This document shows positions 1 through 16,646 of a DNA stretch of 27,982 bases, one piece after another (position 1 is the first letter of the stretch; every line of letters starts with the position of its first letter). The DNA is taken from NCBI GenBank assembly GCA_049999765.1, contig JBNGIQ010009254.1, positions 1 to 27,982 of the forward strand, written 5' to 3'. The position numbers were made by a program, and so were the translations under genes. Origin of the DNA: Phaeoceros laevis. Its lineage: Eukaryota > Anthocerotophyta > Anthocerotopsida > Notothyladales. The notes beneath the pieces were generated by a model. That model worked only from the letters and a program-made list of their open reading frames with translations, was not told the DNA's origin and did no database searches.

Positions 1-375
1 CTAAATGTTTGTATAATGCCAAGTTCATTTGGAAGTGCATTACCACATTCACTTGGAACTCCATTAGCAGCATTTGGATGTCAACCCGAAGACATTGTAG
101 TATAAGAATATGTTGGAAGGAAATTATATGTAAAGTTGTAATTATTGGCAAAATTGAAAAACAAATTTTGGCCTTATATGCCAGAATTATAGGGTTTTGG
201 AATGTGACCAAAAGAACTACTAAGCATTGCCTAGTTAGCTATGGTATATAAGAGTAGTGTCTAAGTATTTGTCTGGAGGTGCTATAGATCTTGCTAGCGG
301 ATCGTTACATATAACCGCTTCTTTCGAACTCAAGTCTCGTTCGCAAGTTCATGTTTGACGGAAGATGACGAGGAT
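1..375. other. A/T-rich sequence downstream of the GH2 gene
   Basis: This stretch lies beyond the stop codon of the minus-strand beta-galactosidase. It must contain that gene's 3' untranslated region, but I see no clear polyadenylation hexamer on the minus strand. The only open frames are short and show no recognisable motif. The outermost 100 bases contain weakly repetitive text around the words ttcatttggaag, ttcacttggaac and catttggat, on which nothing more can be based. Confidence 0.4.
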
Positions 376-4360
<3,985 letters not shown>

Positions 4361-7300
4361 ATGGAGCCTGTCAGTGCCTCAGGTACTTCCTTGGCGGAAT
4401 TGCAAAGAAGCAGCAGTGCTTGTTCCTCCTCGAGTGGAACAGCAGGATGGATAGTGGGCAGGCTGCAGCTCTGCAACTTTCACCAGATGGCCGCCAGCCT
4501 GGGTCAGTGCTTGGCGCTGTCGGATGCGTCTGCAACCATTTGCTGCCTCATCCCGTGTTTCCACTGCGGGCTCTTGGACAAGACGGTGCGAGTCACTGCT
4601 TGGAACTATGTTCCTGGGTTTTATTTGGGCGAAAGCAGAGGACTGCTGGAAGTTCTGTGCCTGGATCCTGTGGGTACTTCTTCGCTCAGCTATGCAGAGC
4701 AGACTTTCCCTTCCCTATGCGTAAATCCCGGTACCGCTGATGCCCGTGACAACGTCTTGGAAAGTCCTCTGATGAAGGTGGGAAAGAAGAAAAGTGTGCG
4801 GCTAGTGATCCAAGGCCAACTGATGTGCATCAGTCCCCCGTTTTCTCTTCCTCAGGGAAAGAGGGCTGAGGAAGATCGGGTGAAGGTGGAGGCTGAGGCT
4901 GTCCAGGGTTCCTGCCAATCAAAGCAGCTGAACCTGAACAGGCTTGGGTTTCTGGTCGAGCTGGTAGTATGCCGACATAAGCCTATTTGCAGATGCCTTC
5001 ACCATGAGCAGGAAAATTCTCTAATGGCGGGCACTGGAAATACTGGGGTTTGCCATGTATATTTCTCGCAATGTGTCGCCTGTTGGCAACCAGTTCTGTC
5101 GTCCGAGTTTGGCCAATGCATAGCCATTACTGGACTTCGGAGGAAGAGTCTTCGAGTGGAGGGTGGAAATCGTTGTTTCTACGTAGCAACAAGGACCACT
5201 CTTGTTTTGCCTGCTACCATCAAAAGTCCTTATGGGAGATGGCAGTCTGAATCCCCTCGTCAAGGTCAAGTCCATGTACCGGCCGACCTCAAGCATGGAT
5301 CCTTTAAGGTTTACGGGGACGAGACAACGTTGGGTAACATAATGCCTGGTGCATTGGGACCTCGTTTCAAGTCGGCAGAAATGCCTTCAACAGCCGGAAA
5401 GCTTCAGTGTGGCGGCTGGAGAAAAAAGCCAAAAGGGATTGAGCCAAACGTCGGTGGCGGTTGTTTGGAGCAGTGCCCAGTGGACGTAGATAACAGTGAT
5501 GAACTTACTTCCTATCAAGGGATTGTCACAGCCATCTTTGAGCAGAACTTGCTTGTGGAGATGGACAAGAGTGTGTTCATTCTGCTCACACATGTTCAAG
5601 ACCTTGGGATAGCCACCCTTCGAGCTGGAATGACACTTCGTGCACACAACGTACATAAAGTTGTAATCAGGAATCACTGGAGGAGCTGTGTTCTTTTGGG
5701 TGCTTGTTCACGCTCTCATGTCGTTGTTGAAAAATTCTCTGCCGTTAGCAACCCTTGTTTCATCCATCAGCCCTGCCAGAATGCCCTAAGCAAATACCTT
5801 GGGCATCTCACATTTGCTTCAGCATTTTGGATATTGCTACTGACGGCAAGTTTCAGTTTGAAGTTCGATGGCGCTATTAGTCACGAGGAGCTTGTCGGTA
5901 CCAAGAAGCGTCCAGGCCTTATTCAGCAGTACTTGTGTACAGGATTTGCTGTCATTCCAACAGTCAGACGGAATGCTGTGAACGAGTTTCTTGATCACCA
6001 GCAGTGTTGCACTTTTAGTGATGTGCTTCCAACCAACTTTGGTCTGCAGGTTCCTCCAATTTCCAATCTGCTTGCGCACATGGGTCTACTGTGGAACGAC
6101 ACCTCCTCCGTGTTATGGCACATGAGGGTAGTGACCTCCAACCTTGCTAATGAGGTTGTTGGCACTGAAGGAAGGTGCCTGCGGAGAACGATCTCTGGCT
6201 CTGAGCTTGGTGTCATCTTGCTGGGGTGTTTGCAGGTATCCAAAACTTCAGGGAAGCTGCAGCTGGTGGATGGGACTGGTGCGATTGATGTAGTTGTACC
6301 GGACTTCCATTCCATCTGCAGCTTGTGTAAAGTATATGAGGTGTCTCAGTACATCTTGGTCCTGGAAGGCCCTCGCTCAGGTGAATTCGATGAGACAGGT
6401 GTTGGTGGTGAGGACAGGTTACCGTTATCATCATCAAACATTCTGAAGAAGAAAGTGTATGGCAAGCCCTCCCTAGGCTCTCTCAGAATCTTTTTGTATT
6501 TTCGTCTGCAGGAAGCAACTCATGTCAGTCATCATTAGTCATTATAGATAAAAAAACCTATTCAAAATTCATAATAAGGGGGACAGTCAAAAGTCATCAA
6601 AATCCAAGCTTCAACCTAGTGAGCAGGGCGCCTCTCTTGTGAGTAGAGTCCAGCGGCGGGGGCAACTGCCCTGCCCTGTAAGATATCCGGAACCAAAAGA
6701 CAGCTTGCAACTATTGAAGCAGATCCTTTTGACAGACAGGCATCTTAACTCTGAAGTGTTGATGGTGACGTACAAGCACCCCCTTAAAGTGAGGGCATCC
6801 AGCTGGGGAGGGCAGGCTGAACTACGGACATTTATAGCAGAGGCCACCATTCTTCCTTGTTCTATCACACTCCAAGGCGGCAAACAAGACCATGGGTTTG
6901 CTCCAAATACCTCCATGATGGCAGACAACAAGTTATTAGCTCCAAATACCTCCATGATGGCAGACAACAAGTTACCAACTGCTGCTGAGTATGAACATGG
7001 TTTTAAGGACCTGAGCAGGAAGCACCTACAAGGCTTTGAAGCATTTGTATGCTTCCCAACCTGCTCACAGCAAGAAGGAAAAGCATGTGAGACCTCTGCT
7101 GTTAGATTTGAGATGCTTGACATTAGAAGAGTGCACAATGGGCTTCCCATGGAAAGCTCCGGAGAAATGCATTTGAGCAAAGTTCTTCTGGAGTTTTCTT
7201 CAGATACTGTAGAGTTCTACTCGCTTCTACGAGTTGGAGAGTGCTACCTCCTTCAGTTTAACCATCAATTCAACAATCTACAACGACATGGAGCCAGAAC

Positions 7301-8762
7301 AAGCAAGGTTTCTGTCGGTGCTGGCATGCACCTATGGAGCCTGCATATTGCTCTGCAGGATCGGCAGGAGCCAGTGGCAATGCAACATGTGGCTGATGAT
7401 CCTAATGCCGAGAATGAACAAGTACTGGCAGATACCAAGTCAAAGCTAGGTTTGCAGTTTGAGTCTGTCTCAAATTGGATGGAAGTGGATGTCGTAGTGC
7501 ACCTCCCTAGAGAGGGGGTTGATGCATTCAGGAAGTTAGTATGGCACCAGCAAGCTCAAATCGTGCCTCCAGTGTTGTCTCTGAGAGATGCCCTTCAACA
7601 GTCGCACATTTCTCTGTCTACTGATCCTCGAGAAGCAGAAGTCCGCAGAACTCGGCTGGTTTCTTCACACTGTCTGCCTGCTACAAACCGCAGTTTTGTC
7701 GGTGAGCTTGTTTCGTTGACAGGAAGAGTAGAAAAGGTGAGTCTGCAAGGTTGTTTCAAGGACGGCCTTGCTTCTAACAAATCTCAGGCAACTGCATCCC
7801 TTCGCAGGCAATGTGTAGATATTGAGGTTGAGGTCACCGACCTGGCGGGTCCAGAAAGGGTGAAGGTTCTACTCACCTTCATACCAGATACATTGCCTGC
7901 CGGACTTGGTCAAGGAGCTACAGTTACCTTTCACCGTATTGTGCCATACACAGCATTGCCAGATTTTACAGTCTGCTGTCGAAGCTCTGCAGCAACATCA
8001 GTTGTAGTGCACACTATACCTCAGGTACCTTTTGGGTGTGTTGAGGAAGGCCTGGGTCTAAGCACATATGATGGTGGGGGTGACATCATCCGGCTTGTGT
8101 CTACACTAAAGAGAATGGGTCCTGACTACGTTGTGCGAGGTAGAGTTGTCCGGGTACGGAGAGTCATTTTCCGTTGGCAAGGCGATGCTTGCTCAAGGAG
8201 AGACATGAGGCCAAATATCATGGGTTCCTCTTCTATAAGCACATCCGCTCACTTCACTATTGATGATGGGACTAGGAATATTGCCTGCTGGGCTGCAGGA
8301 CAAGCAGCTACCAGTTTGCTAGGTCTAGCTGGAGCTGGCGGACAGTTGCAGTTAAGGGGTCCCTTGCTTGAGCCGCAGAAAGACGTTTGGTGTAGACCAG
8401 CTGGGTCACTGGGTATGGAGGTTGCATCGTTAGTTCAAAAGCATGAGCAAATATTCATCCAAAACAACAGCTGGGACGGCTGTGAAGCTGATGCAGGAGC
8501 CAGTTGCTTATCAATCAACGGAGCAGGAAGCTACCCACCAGGAGTTAATGAACAGGCCTTGCTCAAATCTCTTGTTCTACAAGCCTGTAACAACAGACAA
8601 TGGGACCTGTTGTGTGAAGTTCGAGTGTCCAAGCGCAAAACTTTCCAAGCCAACGCCAACACCCAGAGGCATTACCTGTATGTGCTGTCCGTGAAGCCTG
8701 TGGAGTACATCAGGGACTTGAAGAACAAGTGTGACAGATTATTCAGCCTTCTGACTGAGTGA
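4361..8762 (+). CDS. CTC1: CTC1, large subunit of the telomeric CST complex
   Basis: CTC1 works with STN1 and TEN1 in the nucleus, binding single-stranded telomeric DNA and guiding C-strand fill-in by polymerase alpha-primase. My model has three exons: 4361-6407, 6512-6638 and 6704-8762, giving 1410 aa, near the family length (Arabidopsis about 1270). Intron 2 (65 bp, TT|GTGAGT...GACAG|C) restores frame exactly. Intron 1 ends at 6511 (TTCGTCTGCAG); its donor may be 6408 (G|GTGAGG, 104 bp) or 6381 (CAG|GTGAAT, 131 bp), both in frame. Family signals are ASATICCLIPCF near residue 60, an OB-fold strand SYQGIVTAIFEQNLLVEMD near 384, GCLQVSKTSGKLQLVDGTG near 623 and a C-terminal OB segment FTIDDGTRNIACWAAG near 1240. 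The ATG at 4361 is the first in its frame, following a TAG at 4334. Exon 3 carries an in-frame 13-codon duplication. Plant CTC1 genes usually have many more introns. The neighbour upstream is divergent and the one downstream convergent. Confidence 0.9.
6900..6977 (+). repeat. 39-bp in-frame tandem duplication within CTC1
   Basis: Two adjacent 39-bp copies (6900-6938 and 6939-6977) share their first 36 bases exactly and differ only in the last codons. They encode the 13-residue unit APNTSMMADNKL plus one residue twice. The length is a multiple of three, so the CTC1 frame is kept. Near-identity points to a recent event. Confidence 0.97.
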
Positions 8763-9519
8763 ATGACTGCTTGGCTGCAGCTAACCATCAAATTGGACAG
8801 CAACATCCGGCGTCTACGAATTCTCATAACAAGAGTATTATGGCTTAGAGACCATGTCCAGGACATCGTATGCCATCGCCTCATCTCATTGTCTCAATAG
8901 TCAGTTCCATCAAGGTCTGCACCAGAGACCTTCTGAAGATGATGCAGTTATCGGCACAAGAATGAAGTGCAACAACTCAGCGACAGGTGGTAACCTCATT
9001 CAGTTTGGACGTAGGCGGCAGCTGCAAACTTACATTGAGTGGGCAAGTAAACCTTGTCACTGAGTAAGAGCCTCGAGTAAGGGCCTCGAGTGCAGAGCTT
9101 CGTTCATTGAAGTTTGCGCAAGGCTCTCTCAAACCTTGATGTTTGTCAGCCCAGGAGGAGAAACACTCGGTCTAATTCGTAGTCGCTACCGGCTAACGTT
9201 GTGAGAGTAAATTGCCTAGATGTACCTATTCGTGATGTATCCTCGAGGACTCCAACACTACTAGCCTCGAACTCAACACTAGCGCATAACTTCAACGTCG
9301 CGATGTACGAAAGGATGTGCATGTACACGCACGAATTCGTGAACATTACCCAGATAACTGCAACCACCTTTGAACGAGCAGCATCCTTCCACTCCCATCC
9401 AACTACTCTCCACTTTCCTTGCAGAGTTTTTACATCACTACTTCACTACACTCTAGCGACCGACCCACCACCCCCTTCTCACCCACCCCCCTCTCTCTAT
9501 AGAACGAACCTGTACTCGG
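8763..9519. other. Convergent intergenic region between CTC1 and VARICOSE
   Basis: Both flanking genes end here, so the 757 bp must hold two 3' untranslated regions. No canonical AATAAA is visible for either strand. A small direct repeat, gagtaagagcctcgag followed by gtaagggcctcgag, lies around 9062-9092, and a C-rich tract with ccacccccttctcacccaccccc lies near 9470-9490. The short open frames here show no protein-like composition. Confidence 0.5.
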
Positions 9520-12500
9520 TCATTTACATGCCGTCAGCAACGAGTTCACCACATGGATGACTAGTCTGATGGCACCCATGTCTCCCCCAGGAGACGTCAC
9601 CATCTGCCTGTGCAAGTTCTGATACAGTTGCTCCAAAAATGGTCTCATATGGGGTGCAAGAACGGGATCATTGGGGTTGAGGCCAAGAGCCGCATGTTGG
9701 ATCCATGTCAATTTCTTGCTTGTGTCTTGATTTAGTTCACAACCCAATTGCTGGACCAGAGATAGCAGAACTCCTTGACTCAAGGGCAGAGGTGTGCCAA
9801 GCTTCTCGGGCTCGACCTAAAACCAACCAAGCCAGCTCATCAGCAGTGACACCTAGTGTTTCTCAGCACTCAAAGCATCAACGCTCCATTGAGGTACGCA
9901 CCTGACTGCAAAGCCACGACACCACAGCAACATCGCTGAGGGAAAGTGCCTTTGTAAAGGCTTCTTCAAACTTTCGTTCCGCCACCAATCTTGACAGCTC
10001 AATTGTTGGATCCAAGGACTCCTCTAGATGCTGAAGAGAGAGAACCTACAGTAAAAACCAAGTCATCAAAACCCTCGAACTCGACCAGTCCAGATCCCGC
10101 AACAAACTATTGCTTATATCTGCTATTGCAGCAAAAGTAACCGCCAAACCATTGAACTCCAATGCTTCTGACACTATTACCTTGTCACGCAGTGCCCCAT
10201 TGCTTTGTTTAGACCCCAGACCAGCCCTTGCAGCAGTGGCACCTGCAGTTTCTGCTAAAGCCACGAGCTTCCTTTGCCCATCAGCTAAATCCCCTTTAAG
10301 AGAAGCTACAAGGGAAGTTGCAGACGTCACGGCATCCTACATGACATGCAAACCCTTATCTTTAGCAACAACCAAAATTCCTCAAATTTTGCAAACCACT
10401 CGTAGTGGAACAAGGCTACAAACCAGCAGGAGGAAAAGTTTAGATACCTGCAGGGTGTCAGCGAGTGCAGAATGGGAAGTATTGAACTGCTGCTGTGCAT
10501 GTGACGTGTGCTCAGCCATTCCTTTCTGAAATGCTGCATCTACTTGTTCAAACATTGATCTACATGACCTGTCAAAAGCCGGAATGATAGATCCCTCAAA
10601 CGACGACCGGATTGATTCCTGCACATTTGCCAAATATCAGCTTCTTTCACTTGCTTCGCACATCTCTATCGAACCAAATAAAAAGAACGGCATCTCCAAG
10701 AACTTCTACCTGCAAGATTTGTCTCCCTGTGGTCTGAAACTGGGATTGCAGTTGACGGCTCAGACATGTCTCGAGCTTCCCTGAAACAACTTTCTCCAGT
10801 TGGGGAGCAACCTTTTCACTGATGGATTTCTGTGAAAGACAAAAAGACAACATACCGCAGCAAACAGCTATAAGTACCGATGCATACACATGGACATAGG
10901 TAACTCACCAACCATGAACAAGGTCATAACACCACACAAGCTCACCTGCAAACCTTCAGCAAGCGCACTAGCCACTGCCTTCTCAACAATGGGTGTCACA
11001 AGCCTTCCCACTGTTGGAAGTGTGGTAGATATCTCCTTTTTCAACACACGCTCAAAAGCAGCAGGTAAATCTTTGTTGATAAAGTTAGTAAGCAGCAGAG
11101 TAAGTCGTTCTGCTCTCTCTCGGTCAGCCTTCTCACGCTTCACATTATCATCTTGTATTCTGGCCCACATTGCATCACTATGAGCCTTCAGCACCTTTTC
11201 AAGTCGCTGTCCCAGTAAACTCTCAATCCGTTTTCCCTCTTTTGCCACTGGAAGGGCCACGGCCACAGCCAACTGCTTTTGTAGCTCCTTTTGCATCAAC
11301 ACTAGCTGCATCACAAAATGGACATTAGATGTCATTCATCCCCTACCAGCACCCTTTCTTAGGATGATGACAAAGATCCAATACCTGATTCAAACTATCC
11401 TGCATTGCAAAGACATGGGAAGACAGGCCCTCAAATGCTCCAGGAACAAAACTGGTACTTGCAGCTGACTCCCCTTCAGAAGAAACAACTGTATTGGCAA
11501 TTGGTGGCATCCCAAACTTCTGAGATACAGGATCAGAAACCCCTGCTATCGCTGCTGGGGACACAGTTGCCTTGTTTTTATTCTTTCTGCCCTTCGCTGC
11601 ACCTGATGGTGGTGAAGGCACAGCCAGCCGAAGAGCTTCCGTTCTTGTCACTGTATTTTCCAGAACAGTTTCATGAGTTTCTCTAGCATGCAGGCTCGCA
11701 CCATCCCTTTCATCAAAAGGTGCAGTATCCTCAACAAGCATGACCTCGTCGGCTACGTCTTCCTCATATCCGACAAATGACGTCCTCTCTTGTTTGGCAA
11801 TCTGGACAGTTTGGTAGTTGAGGTCTGGAAGCCTCTCAAAACTCAAGGAGCTCTCTCCCTGTACAGCATCCTCTACTGCAGAAGAAGAGTCTACGGTGCC
11901 AAGATGACCTTCTGGAAAGTCATTCCCTTCTACGGTCAGATTATCAACCTCTGCTCCTAGTACAGGTTCCTCTAGCTTCTTCTCCTCTATGCATGAATCA
12001 CTTCCCACCGAAGAACTAACATGGGGTGGAAGACGTGGACTGCCAGAGCTCCCAGATCCACCTTTGGATCCACGAGTTAGTTCCATGAGTTGAAGAGGGG
12101 TGAGCAGCTGCGAAGGAGTTGAGTTTTGATGCTGTGAAGATATCGGCAAAGAAGAAAGGGTTGGATCAGGTACTTTATCTCCATCATTGCTGCCTACAAC
12201 TTGATCACCCCGGCTGCTACATGAAATTCCCTCAGAGTCCAATTCATGAGCTTTAGGTATGAGTGGTTCGGCACCTTCTGCAGCTTTGCCAGCGGAAGGC
12301 TCCTCCGGGTGGTCTTGCCTATCCATCTCTGGTGTGATGCCATCAGTGGCGACCTCTCCTGGACCCCTGGGACTAGGTCTCGTCACCAACGGTGGTGGAA
12401 TGCTGCTAGCTTCCGATGTAAGAGGCGACTGGAAAGCATTTTCAGAACTTGCTGCGCTATCCTCCCCTGGACCATCAAAAGAAACTGAACCCTCATCTGG

Positions 12501-15203
12501 TACAGCATGCTCATGCATGCTGAAGTCTACCTTGTTGAAAGAATCTGAGGCCAAAACCGTTGCTTGACCACCAATCTGATCGACTGAAGCTCCGAAGGGT
12601 AGACTGATATCCAGGCTGCTAGCTCCTGAAGCTCCAACGTTTGTAGTACTCCTAACACCCGTGCTCAATGTTGCCAATGAGGTACTGACCTCAGTGACAA
12701 AAGAAGCATGGACACTTTCTACACCTGGTGACAGAACAGCCTCCGGACCACTCTGCAGGGTGTTTGCTTCATCATCTAGTGATGGCAGGCATTGTGCAAT
12801 ATCCAACGTATATAGCTGAATAGCCTGTGTTTGCACACAATAAACTTGCACCGTCCCTTCCCCATTCGCAACAAGGTCACTGGTTGCAGTAAGACTAAGG
12901 ATTGGCATTGTCACAGAGAATTCAGCAATATAGTGCATGCGGGTTGATGAAGCATTCACTCCAAACTCTACATGCACTGCATAGATAGCATTCTTCTTGG
13001 CATTGGCAAGGAGGATCAAGTTTGCACGTGGCAGAACCACAATCTGATTGAAGAATGCCTTTTCATATGCTGGTTCACAACTGCTTTGGAATTCAAGCTT
13101 CTGTATGCAGCCCCATGATTGCCTTCCAGGAGATGAAGGTAATTCTTTCTGAACGACTGGTGCCCACAGCTTCAGTTCTCTATTCAAGGGCCCCTGATCT
13201 CACAGAGAGTAAGGCATGCCCGGGTAGCACAACAAAGGAAATGTTAATAATCTTCAAACGAAACCAATAATCCAACATGAGAGTGTTCAGCTTGTAGAAC
13301 GCACCGCAGTAAGAAGAACATTCGTATTAGAATGTCCCGGAGCTGCAAGAAAGGCCACCGTTGCAACAGACTGGCCTTCATGTGGGATAAAAGCAGTGAA
13401 TGATGACTTTCCGGAGCCCCAAAAACGCACCTGAATCAAGGAAGCAATAACACGCACATGAAAAACGAAAACTCAAAGCTACACCCGACAGACTCCAGGC
13501 AAGAGACAGTATGACTAGTGCAAGAATATTTACCATGCCATCCTGGGAGGCAGTTGCAACGCAGTCTGGGAGCCAATCAGTTACTGCTAGACTCGTTAGA
13601 TCACCCTCGTGTCCGCACATAATATACACACCCTCCGGTGGATTTTGAACATTACATTCTACAATATTCTCCACTGTGAACCCTCCAAGTGGAGCCAATC
13701 CATCTACTCCAGCCACATCTATTGCCACAAGATATTTGCCAATGGCCACATACAAAAATTTCTGCGAAGACAGTGTTACCAAAGAGTCAGTACAAAAAAC
13801 ACCAGCTCATTGCTAAAGATTGGCTGCTTCTGCTTCCATATTCAGCCATGATCAGCACAGCTACTACTGGTGCACAGCTCTTGCTAGCAGATAACATTGA
13901 GTTTCTTGTTCTTGTAAAGGAGAAGAAAAGAGGCAGCAACCTGCATGAGTGGATGCCAACAAACAAGTGGATGTACAGATTGCCAATCCCCAACAAGCTG
14001 AAAGGCGACTACAATATTGTCCTTGATTTGCAGCTTTCCATCATCACCAGTTCCTTCAACTATTTGACGAACAAAAATACGTCCATCTGAGCTCGCACTG
14101 CAATCCAAAAATTTAGATGAGTTAGTCCGCTTAGAACAATGCCATGGTTGGTGATTTACTCTATCGTTAAAATGTAGGTGAAAACCTTGACAGGAAACCA
14201 AAGGACCCATTAACACATACCTCGCCAGGAGGTGAATGCCCTCTGCGAGAAAAGCCATGTCGGTGACCCTCTGGATGATCAAAAGAATAATGATTAATAT
14301 CAAACACATGCAAACCTTGAGCCAAACCATCTGTCACGACACAAATGGGGGAACTTATACCGGTTACCCTACCTGCGTGTGTCCACGGAGAAGGGCTCGT
14401 AAGGCTGTGCTGCTGTTCAATATGCGGATAGTGCCTGCTCGGAGACCATAGCAAATGTAGTCTCTGTTGACAGCAATCTGCCGTCCCACCACCATGACAG
14501 GGTCTGAGCCATAAACTGTGATAGGCGATACCTCTAGCTGAGGTTGTGCCTCTCCAGGCAGCCTTACATCGATATCATACACGACCTTCTCTCCATAAAT
14601 GGCTCGTCCCTTGGGGTGCTTTGTAGTCAACCTTGCTGCAGAGGGAGTGGCCAGGTTGACTGGAGGGGCCGTCGGTATAGCAGGTGCAATTGGCGGAGGA
14701 GCAACAGAATTGTGCAAACCTGAGCGTGAGACTTCTGATGTTGCAGGCAGATCACCAGTCGTCGGTATCCAGGAGGCTGGCAGTTCTCCATTGGATGCTT
14801 CACCTGCCGAGTGCGTGGTTAGTAAAGCCATTAGGCGTGCCCCATCCAGAGGTGGACTAGGACTGTTAGCTGGGCTTTGAGCAGGTGGAGGCTCAGTGGA
14901 ATTTGACAGTGGGGAATGGGCGGATGGAAGCTGATTGAACGGCGAGGAGGGGTAAGGTGGAGGACGAGGGCCGTGATCTTGGCCGTAGTGCATGTAGGAG
15001 TGGTACATGGGGGCTGAACTCTGGTTGTTGTAGGGGTAAGGATTGGGAAGCGGATTAGCTGGGCCTGGATACGAGTAAGGATGTGGAGAAGGGTAAGGAT
15101 GACTCGGGCTGGCATGCGGAAGAGGTGGATTGGGAAACACCGCATGAGGGGAACCGAAGAAACTCTGCAAGTCGAACCCTCCAGGCGGCGCTGTTGTGCC
15201 CAT
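9520..15203 (-). CDS. VCS: VARICOSE / EDC4 mRNA-decapping scaffold
   Basis: Scaffold of the cytoplasmic decapping complex (P-bodies), holding DCP2 with DCP1 for mRNA decay. I rebuilt 12 exons: 15203-14373, 14270-14221, 14097-13941, 13761-13534, 13430-13305, 13193-11385, 11305-10946, 10829-10710, 10618-10448, 10336-10181, 10045-9902 and 9816-9520. They total 1482 aa (Arabidopsis VCS about 1340, human EDC4 about 1400). Introns are 79-179 bp, all GT-AG, with every phase consistent. Residues 1-125 are Pro/Tyr-rich. The WD40 propeller spans roughly 196-560 ([61 protein letters not shown]). A Ser-rich disordered linker fills most of 603-codon exon 6. Helical, probably coiled-coil, segments follow from about 1060 ([30 protein letters not shown]). 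The conserved alpha-helical C-terminal domain covers about 1385-1482 ([32 protein letters not shown]). No frameshift or stop is present, so the gene looks functional. Confidence 0.96.
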
Positions 15204-15808
15204 TGATTACCACCGCGTCCTGTGCTCCGCTGTTTCGTCTGCCAGTTGCAGCCTAGTCGAGAAGAAATAATGGGCCTACTCTGGACAAGGTGCGTGCACC
15301 CTAAACCATTGCATCCCGTGCGCGAACTGCTGCTTCCCACCAATTCTTTCTCCCGATCCGTCTGCCTCCCGTGAACCAAGCAGCTAGACGATTGTCTTCA
15401 CAGCCGGCTGAGTCCCAACTCGGACACACTCTTTACGATTAGTCTGCGCTGCTGTTAGGTTGAACGCCACAATACACATCAGGCAAAAAGATGCCATGCC
15501 CACTCAAGGCACTCTATCTTCGTACATTCGGGACTGAGATCCACGACCCTTCACCCTTTACCCCTAGCAAATCAACCATTTCAGTTAATCACTGCTCTAA
15601 CAAGGAAACCAATTGAACCATAGGAAAAAGTTATAGGGCTATAACCTTTTTGGCAAGATTTTCCAACCTTGTCACCATAGTTCTTCCACATTCAATACGA
15701 AGCGGCGGTTGGTCACCTAAAACACCCCAAGGTAAACAATAATTGAGATTGGATGCGGGTCCGAAAACATCCAATAAGGTCCTAATACCGTCCTATGAAT
15801 GAATGAAT
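15204..15808. other. Upstream region of VARICOSE, no gene seen
   Basis: This holds the promoter and 5' untranslated region of VARICOSE. A single CCCTAAAC telo-box-like word occurs at about 15299. A short inverted repeat, ggaaaaagttatag ... ctataacctttttgg, lies at about 15622-15653 and could form a hairpin. A gaat(gaat) run sits just before the tandem repeat at 15809. No TATA box was placed with confidence. Confidence 0.45.
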
Positions 15809-16014
15809 GAGTTCCAGTATATAGTGTACGGCCTTACAAGGTTTTCTTGTAGAGCAATACTAGATGCTTTCACGAGTTCCAGTATATAATGTATGGCCTC
15901 ATAACGTTTTCTTGTAGAGCAATTGTAGAGCAATACTAGATGCTTTCACGAGTTCCAGTATATAGTGTATGGCCTCATAACGTTTTCTTGTAGAGCAATA
16001 CTAGATGCTTTCAC
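15809..16014 (+). repeat. Three tandem copies of a ~65-bp repeat
   Basis: The copies lie at 15809-15873, 15874-15949 and 15950-16014. Each starts gagttccagtatata and ends agatgctttcac. The middle copy is longer because the 11-base word ttgtagagcaa is doubled inside it. Copies 2 and 3 share more changes with each other (gtatggcctcataacg) than with copy 1, as expected if the third arose from the second. No coding or CRISPR-like structure is present. Confidence 0.95.
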
Positions 16015-16018
16015 ATAA

Positions 16019-16236
16019 AGCCAGCTTTGAAGACGTAGCAAGAAAAATAAGAGCCATAAAAAAAATTATTGTATGTATTTTTACTTTTACTGTTTCCTAT
16101 AACTCGTACTCCGATTACTCATGTGAGAGCCAGCTATGAAGACGTAGCAAGAAAAATAAGAGCCATAAAAAAAATTATTGTATGTATTTTTACTTTTACT
16201 ATTTCCTATAACTCGTAACTATGGTTACTCACATAC
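16019..16236 (+). repeat. Two tandem copies of a ~109-bp A/T-rich repeat
   Basis: Copy A (16019-16127) and copy B (16128 to about 16236) both begin agccagct and run through gaagacgtagcaagaaaaataagagccat, an A-run, a T-rich tract and cctataactcgta. They differ at only a few bases until the last 15 or so. This array directly abuts the 65-bp array, so two independent duplications lie side by side. Confidence 0.95.
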
Positions 16237-16646
16237 ATATATATATCGCAGTGTTTGGATATTGAAAGCCAGCAATCTACGAATCTAATTGGATTATATT
16301 GTGTAAAGAATGGAATATAGCAAAGTAGGGCTTTCCATCAATTGACAGCACACTTGTGATGTGCTTCATTCTAACTAATTGCTATTTGGGGGTAATCTTA
16401 CCCCGCAGAGACTATTGTTGACTTCGAAAGGTGATATGTCTATAGCTTAAAAGGTTGCGTAAAGATTTTTTGTAGAAATGGTGTATATATATGTCATGCA
16501 ATGTATTTGTTGAGCATGAATGCATTGTAGGCCGTCAACTAGTTAAGTAGCTGCAAGAAGTTATAGGTATTTTCACTGGCTTATACGCGGGTAGAAGGTA
16601 CATAGTAACAAGCGCCGACGACTTTACAATAGTCTTTATTTGGACA
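16237..16646. other. A/T-rich intergenic sequence, no gene seen
   Basis: The stretch opens with an acatacatatatatat run and contains several short stop-rich frames. I see no gene, RNA or element boundary in it. Confidence 0.4.

Noticed and set aside
6512-6703. Frameshifts or a gene break in the middle of CTC1
   Set aside because: Two short GT-AG introns restore the frame exactly and expose a 41-codon exon with protein-like sequence, so no lesion is needed.
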